Shown here: positions 6,341 to 8,479 of the stretch, piece by piece | Layout: each line of letters opens with the position of its first letter | Position numbering within the stretch: the stretch's first letter is position 1 | Assembly: GCA_948957135.1 (NCBI GenBank) | Contig: CARDBT010000094.1 | Location: 1 to 8,479 of the forward strand | Source: COE1 sp910588595 | Lineage (GTDB): Bacteria > Bacillota > Clostridia > Lachnospirales > Lachnospiraceae | Reading direction: 5' to 3' | Length of the DNA: 8,479 nucleotides | Notes under the pieces: generated by a model | The model's database searches: none | What the model saw: the letters and a program-made list of their open reading frames with translations, nothing else | What the model was told of the DNA's origin: nothing | Made by a program: the position numbers and the translations under genes

Positions 6341-6841
6341 TCAGATCTGTCCATCCACATGATCGAATACCAGTTTGATCCGATCAGCCAGTATCCCTAT
6401 GACACCGCCTGTGACAAGCCCCGCGAGCATCAGCGCCGGGAAATAAAACGCAATCTTTAGGTTCTGCACCACCAGCACTGCCACTGTCAGCTGACCGATA
6501 TTGTGACTCACGCCGCCCGCTATGCTGACACCTGTGACAGAAAAACCCTTCATTCTTTTCAGGAGACACATCACCAGAAAGCTCAGGATCCCCCCTGCAA
6601 GGCTGTAAATCATCATGGACAGATTCCCAAACAGGAAGGAGACCAGCACAATACGCATCAGCTGTATCGCCAATGCCTGATATGCCGGAAGGATATAAAG
6701 CGCAAGCACAATGACGATGTTTGCCAGTCCGAGCTTCACACCCGGAATGCCGAATCCAAACGGTATCAGTGCCTCCACATATCCAAATATCATTGCCAGT
6801 GCCGTCAGCATGGCACAGTACGCTGCCCGCTTTGTCGTCAT
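6341..6841 (-). CDS. Gx transporter family / Hpre_diP_synt_I membrane protein
   Basis: This is an integral membrane protein of 166 residues with about five hydrophobic segments (roughly 9-26, 37-57, 61-92, 103-127 and 134-152). It carries the family signatures GIPGVKLGLANIV (31-43) and GGVSHNIGQ (109-117). Databases often call the family 'heptaprenyl diphosphate synthase component I', but no prenyl-synthase catalytic motif is present and it resembles ECF-type S components, so a transport or membrane-redox role is more plausible; the substrate is unknown. The start was taken at the second ATG (6841) because AGGGGA (6848-6853) lies 6 nt before it but directly abuts the first ATG (6847). It follows the NusG-domain-II gene closely, and the two are probably one operon. 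Related gene pairs are, to my recollection, found with flavin-based electron-transfer genes. Confidence 0.85.
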   Translation of the reverse strand: MTTKRAAYCAMLTALAMIFGYVEALIPFGFGIPGVKLGLANIVIVLALYILPAYQALAIQLMRIVLVSFLFGNLSMMIYSLAGGILSFLVMCLLKRMKGFSVTGVSIAGGVSHNIGQLTVAVLVVQNLKIAFYFPALMLAGLVTGGVIGILADRIKLVFDHVDGQI

Positions 6842-6879
6842 ACGCATTCCCCTGTCATCGATGATTTATCGCTATAAAT

Positions 6880-7251
6880 TTACGGCACGATCACGTCCGG
6901 CTGATGTGCGTCCCGTGCACCTATCACTTCCACCACAAGCCTATGCGGCAGACAAATGATCGTCTCACCGCCCCTGGAAATCGGTTTATGATCCATGCAG
7001 TACTTGTCCGGACAGTCAGCCTCAGCCATATATGCGCTGCCATTTTCTATCATGAGTCGGTTGGTGCCTGATTCCCCATCGATCATAATGGACTGTTCCT
7101 CGGACAGGCTATATTCCCCGTAGAGTGCCCCGTCTACTGTGATGTGCACCTTAGCTCCCGCACCGCCCTGTGCAGACATGAGCAGCAGAGCTGATATAGC
7201 CGCTGTGACGATGATGACCGCCACTAACATAAAATCTTTTTTTCGAAACAT
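6880..7251 (-). CDS. NusG domain II-containing (DUF1312-like) membrane-anchored protein
   Basis: The 123-residue product has an N-terminal membrane anchor (about 8-26) and a small C-terminal domain expected outside the membrane. That domain has the family signature: Cys80 and Cys85 in CPDKYC, followed by a Gly-Gly turn and IICLPHRLVVEV (98-109, Cys100 and His103). Despite the name it is not the transcription factor NusG; the domain shares only a fold-level relation. Function is unknown, and the three conserved cysteines suggest a redox or metal-binding role (inference). The ribosome binding site is weak (GGGT, 8 nt before the ATG), and no clear promoter was found in the 104-bp gap after map. 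It lies 38 bp before the Gx-transporter gene, its usual partner. Confidence 0.85.
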   Translation of the reverse strand: MFRKKDFMLVAVIIVTAAISALLLMSAQGGAGAKVHITVDGALYGEYSLSEEQSIMIDGESGTNRLMIENGSAYMAEADCPDKYCMDHKPISRGGETIICLPHRLVVEVIGARDAHQPDVIVP

Positions 7252-7294
7252 TTTTAATTACCCGGTTCTACCTATTGCCTGTCATTTGAAATAC

Positions 7295-7338
7295 AGAACT
7301 GAACCACGACCAGAAGAAACCAGCAGCAGTTCAGTTCT
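7295..7338. repeat. 10-bp inverted repeat with 24-bp spacer between map and the NusG-II gene
   Basis: AGAACTGAAC (7295-7304) is perfectly repeated inverted as GTTCAGTTCT (7329-7338). It begins 17 bp after the map stop codon. On the plus strand it is followed by a T-rich stretch (about 7336-7352), and on the minus strand it is not, so as a terminator it would suit a plus-strand transcript although no plus-strand gene lies here. It may instead be a map 3'-end hairpin or an operator for the NusG-II/Gx genes. Confidence 0.5.
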
Positions 7339-7355
7339 TTATATTTTATATTATC

Positions 7356-8300
7356 TTAATATGAAATGATCTCATACCCGTCCTCGGTGACGAGCACCTG
7401 GATCTCCCACTGCGCCGAGGGAAGCCCGTCCTCGGTATATACCGTCCATCCATCGTCGTCTGAAATATAGATATCCTCTTTTCCCATATTGATCATCGGT
7501 TCTATCGTAAACACCATGCCTGGAACCATGAGCATCCCGGTGTCCTTCGGACACACATAGCTCACCCACGGATCCTCGTGGAACTCCAGCCCGATACCGT
7601 GTCCGCCGATCTCTCTGACCACACTGTAACCGTTCTGCATGACGAACTCGTGGACTGCCGCGCCCATATCCCCGATCTTTCTCCAGGGCTGCACATATTG
7701 AAGACCGATCTCGAGACTCTGTTTTGCGATATCCACCAAACGCTTTTTCTCAGCAGAAACATTGCCAATGCAGTACATTCTAGAAGAATCCGAAAAATAG
7801 CCTTTGTAGATCGTGGACACATCCACGTTGACGATATCCCCGTCCTTCAATATCTCATCTTTGGACGGAATCCCATGACAGACCACTTCGTTGATCGAGG
7901 TGCACACGCTCTTGGGAAATCCCTCATAGTTGAGCGGCGCCGCGACCGCATTATGTTTTTTGGTAATGCTACTCACCCAGTTGTCGACCTCCTGTGTGGA
8001 AATCCCCTCCTCAATATGTTCATCCAGATAGTCCAGTATCGCGATATTGATCTTGGCACTCTCGCGGATCCCCTGTATCTGCTCTGGATTTTTGATGATA
8101 CCCCGCGGCGGCACCAAAATCCCTTTGCGCCTGCAATCGTCAAGCTTATCGTCAAAAGAGCCGTGGCACTTCTTATATTTTTTCCCGCTGCCGCACCAGC
8201 AGTCATCATTCCGTCCCAGCTTCTCCTCGATTTGCTCCTGGAACGGATTTCTGGAAACCTTTTTGCGCATCAAATTGTATTCCAATACATTCTTTCCCAT
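7356..8300 (-). CDS. map: Methionine aminopeptidase (type I) with N-terminal SEC-C zinc motif
   Basis: The enzyme removes the initiator methionine from nascent proteins in the cytosol. The 314-residue protein has a short basic N-terminus, a SEC-C zinc motif (29-47: Cys34, Cys36, Cys45, His46 in CWCGSGKKYKKCHG) and the pita-bread peptidase domain (about 65-314). All five metal ligands are visible: Asp160 (NVDVS), Asp171 (FSDSS), His234 (GGHGIG), Glu267 (TIEPM) and Glu299 (WEIQ). His142 and His241 match the substrate-binding histidines. SEC-C motifs are thought to mediate contacts with ribosomes or secretion factors, which would suit co-translational action. AGGAG (8310-8314) is 9 nt before the ATG. 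A later ATG at codon 11 lacks such a site. The gene has its own promoter. A second, ribosomal-operon map is common in Clostridia, so this may be a paralogue (inference). Confidence 0.96.
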   Translation of the reverse strand: MGKNVLEYNLMRKKVSRNPFQEQIEEKLGRNDDCWCGSGKKYKKCHGSFDDKLDDCRRKGILVPPRGIIKNPEQIQGIRESAKINIAILDYLDEHIEEGISTQEVDNWVSSITKKHNAVAAPLNYEGFPKSVCTSINEVVCHGIPSKDEILKDGDIVNVDVSTIYKGYFSDSSRMYCIGNVSAEKKRLVDIAKQSLEIGLQYVQPWRKIGDMGAAVHEFVMQNGYSVVREIGGHGIGLEFHEDPWVSYVCPKDTGMLMVPGMVFTIEPMINMGKEDIYISDDDGWTVYTEDGLPSAQWEIQVLVTEDGYEIISY

Positions 8301-8352
8301 AAATGATATCTCCTAGCAAAGTAAGTCCCTCCAACGTCTGGACTCCCTTTTT

Positions 8353-8381
8353 ATCATACACTTAGTTGGGAGATATGGCAA
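8353..8381 (-). promoter_or_regulatory. Sigma-A promoter for map
   Basis: On the minus strand TTGCCA (8376-8381) and TATGAT (8353-8358) are separated by 17 bp, each hexamer matching 5 of 6 consensus bases. Transcription should start near 8346, leaving a leader of about 46 nt with the AGGAG site. Confidence 0.65.
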
Positions 8382-8396
8382 GACAATTTGGCGGCA

Positions 8397-8418
8397 AATG
8401 CTGTACTAGTACAGCATT
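8397..8418. repeat. Perfect 22-bp palindrome upstream of the map promoter
   Basis: The half-site AATGCTGTACT is followed immediately by its exact reverse complement, with no spacer. GGC and GCC outside it extend the dyad if one base is bulged. It is centred about 26 bp upstream of the -35, near -61 from the predicted map start, a usual position for an activator site. No T run follows on either strand, so it is unlikely to be an intrinsic terminator. It could also belong to a gene beyond the window edge. Confidence 0.6.
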
Positions 8419-8430
8419 GCCTAAATAGTG

Positions 8431-8447
8431 TCTGCTGATTAAGCAGA
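8431..8447. repeat. Short inverted repeat near the right edge
   Basis: TCTGCT and AGCAGA flank a 5-nt spacer and can extend outward with wobble pairs. A further ATCTGCT occurs at the window edge (8471-8477). It may be part of the 3' or 5' region of a neighbouring gene that is not in the window. No gene or other feature is seen in 8419-8479. Confidence 0.35.
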
Positions 8448-8479
8448 TATTTGCAATTTCCAACTCTTACATCTGCTCC

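Noticed and set aside
6265..6360. A 32-codon N-terminal extension of DinB
   Set aside because: It would overlap the upstream gene, is basic and unlike the family, and a good AGAAGG site fits the ATG at 6264.
7295..7338. The GAAC/GTTC repeat as a LexA (SOS) box
   Set aside because: LexA boxes of Firmicutes need GAAC and GTTC about 4 bp apart; here the arms are separated by 24 bp.
7578..8306. A 242-codon plus-strand open frame opposite map
   Set aside because: It mirrors the methionine aminopeptidase gene, whose metal ligands and zinc motif are all intact; no independent support for coding was found.
1..8479. Frequent CGATC/GATCG words across the window
   Set aside because: They lie mostly in coding DNA where ATC (Ile) and GAT (Asp) codons meet G or C, so codon choice explains them; no ordered array was seen.
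1..8479. CRISPR array, insertion sequence, tRNA or rRNA genes
   Set aside because: No spaced direct-repeat array, transposase-like protein, or tRNA/rRNA signature was found on either strand by eye.

Overview
The window looks like chromosomal DNA of a low-to-moderate GC Firmicute of the class Clostridia, most likely a gut-type Lachnospiraceae. The grounds are the strong AGGAGG-type ribosome binding sites, the SEC-C-tagged methionine aminopeptidase, the NusG-domain-II / Gx-transporter gene pair, a DinB of the 'VDVNSAFLSWEA' type and a surface galactanase. This placement is inferred from protein families; no rRNA or other marker gene is present. I see no mobile element, CRISPR array, tRNA or rRNA.

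Layout. Positions 1-1922 hold a minus-strand pair, cheR then cheB (17 bp apart), read from a consensus housekeeping promoter at 1984-2012. Positions 2095-2661 hold a minus-strand DJ-1/PfpI-family gene. Across a 210-bp divergent spacer lies a single plus-strand gene (2872-4992) for a lipoprotein arabinogalactan endo-beta-1,4-galactanase (GH53) with C-terminal Ig-like and carbohydrate-binding-like domains. It converges with only 3 bp between stop codons on a minus-strand series that is transcribed in the order map (8300-7356), NusG-domain-II protein (7251-6880), Gx-transporter-family membrane protein (6841-6341) and dinB (6264-4996). The right end (8301-8479) holds the map promoter and two inverted repeats, one of them a perfect 22-bp palindrome.

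How the genes relate. CheR and CheB are the opposing methyltransferase and methylesterase of chemoreceptor adaptation. The galactanase would cut pectic galactan at the cell surface, but its transporters and downstream enzymes are not in this window. The NusG-II and Gx proteins form a membrane pair of unsettled function. map and dinB are housekeeping and DNA-damage-tolerance genes that happen to be neighbours.

The most interesting observation is CheB. Its methylesterase domain keeps the Ser/His/Asp triad, but its receiver domain has lost every key phosphorylation residue: the acidic pair is Val-Gly, the phospho-acceptor Asp is Cys56, the Ser/Thr is Ala and the conserved Lys is Phe. With the housekeeping-type rather than SigD-type promoter, this suggests an adaptation module cut off from CheA phosphorylation and perhaps from the motility regulon.
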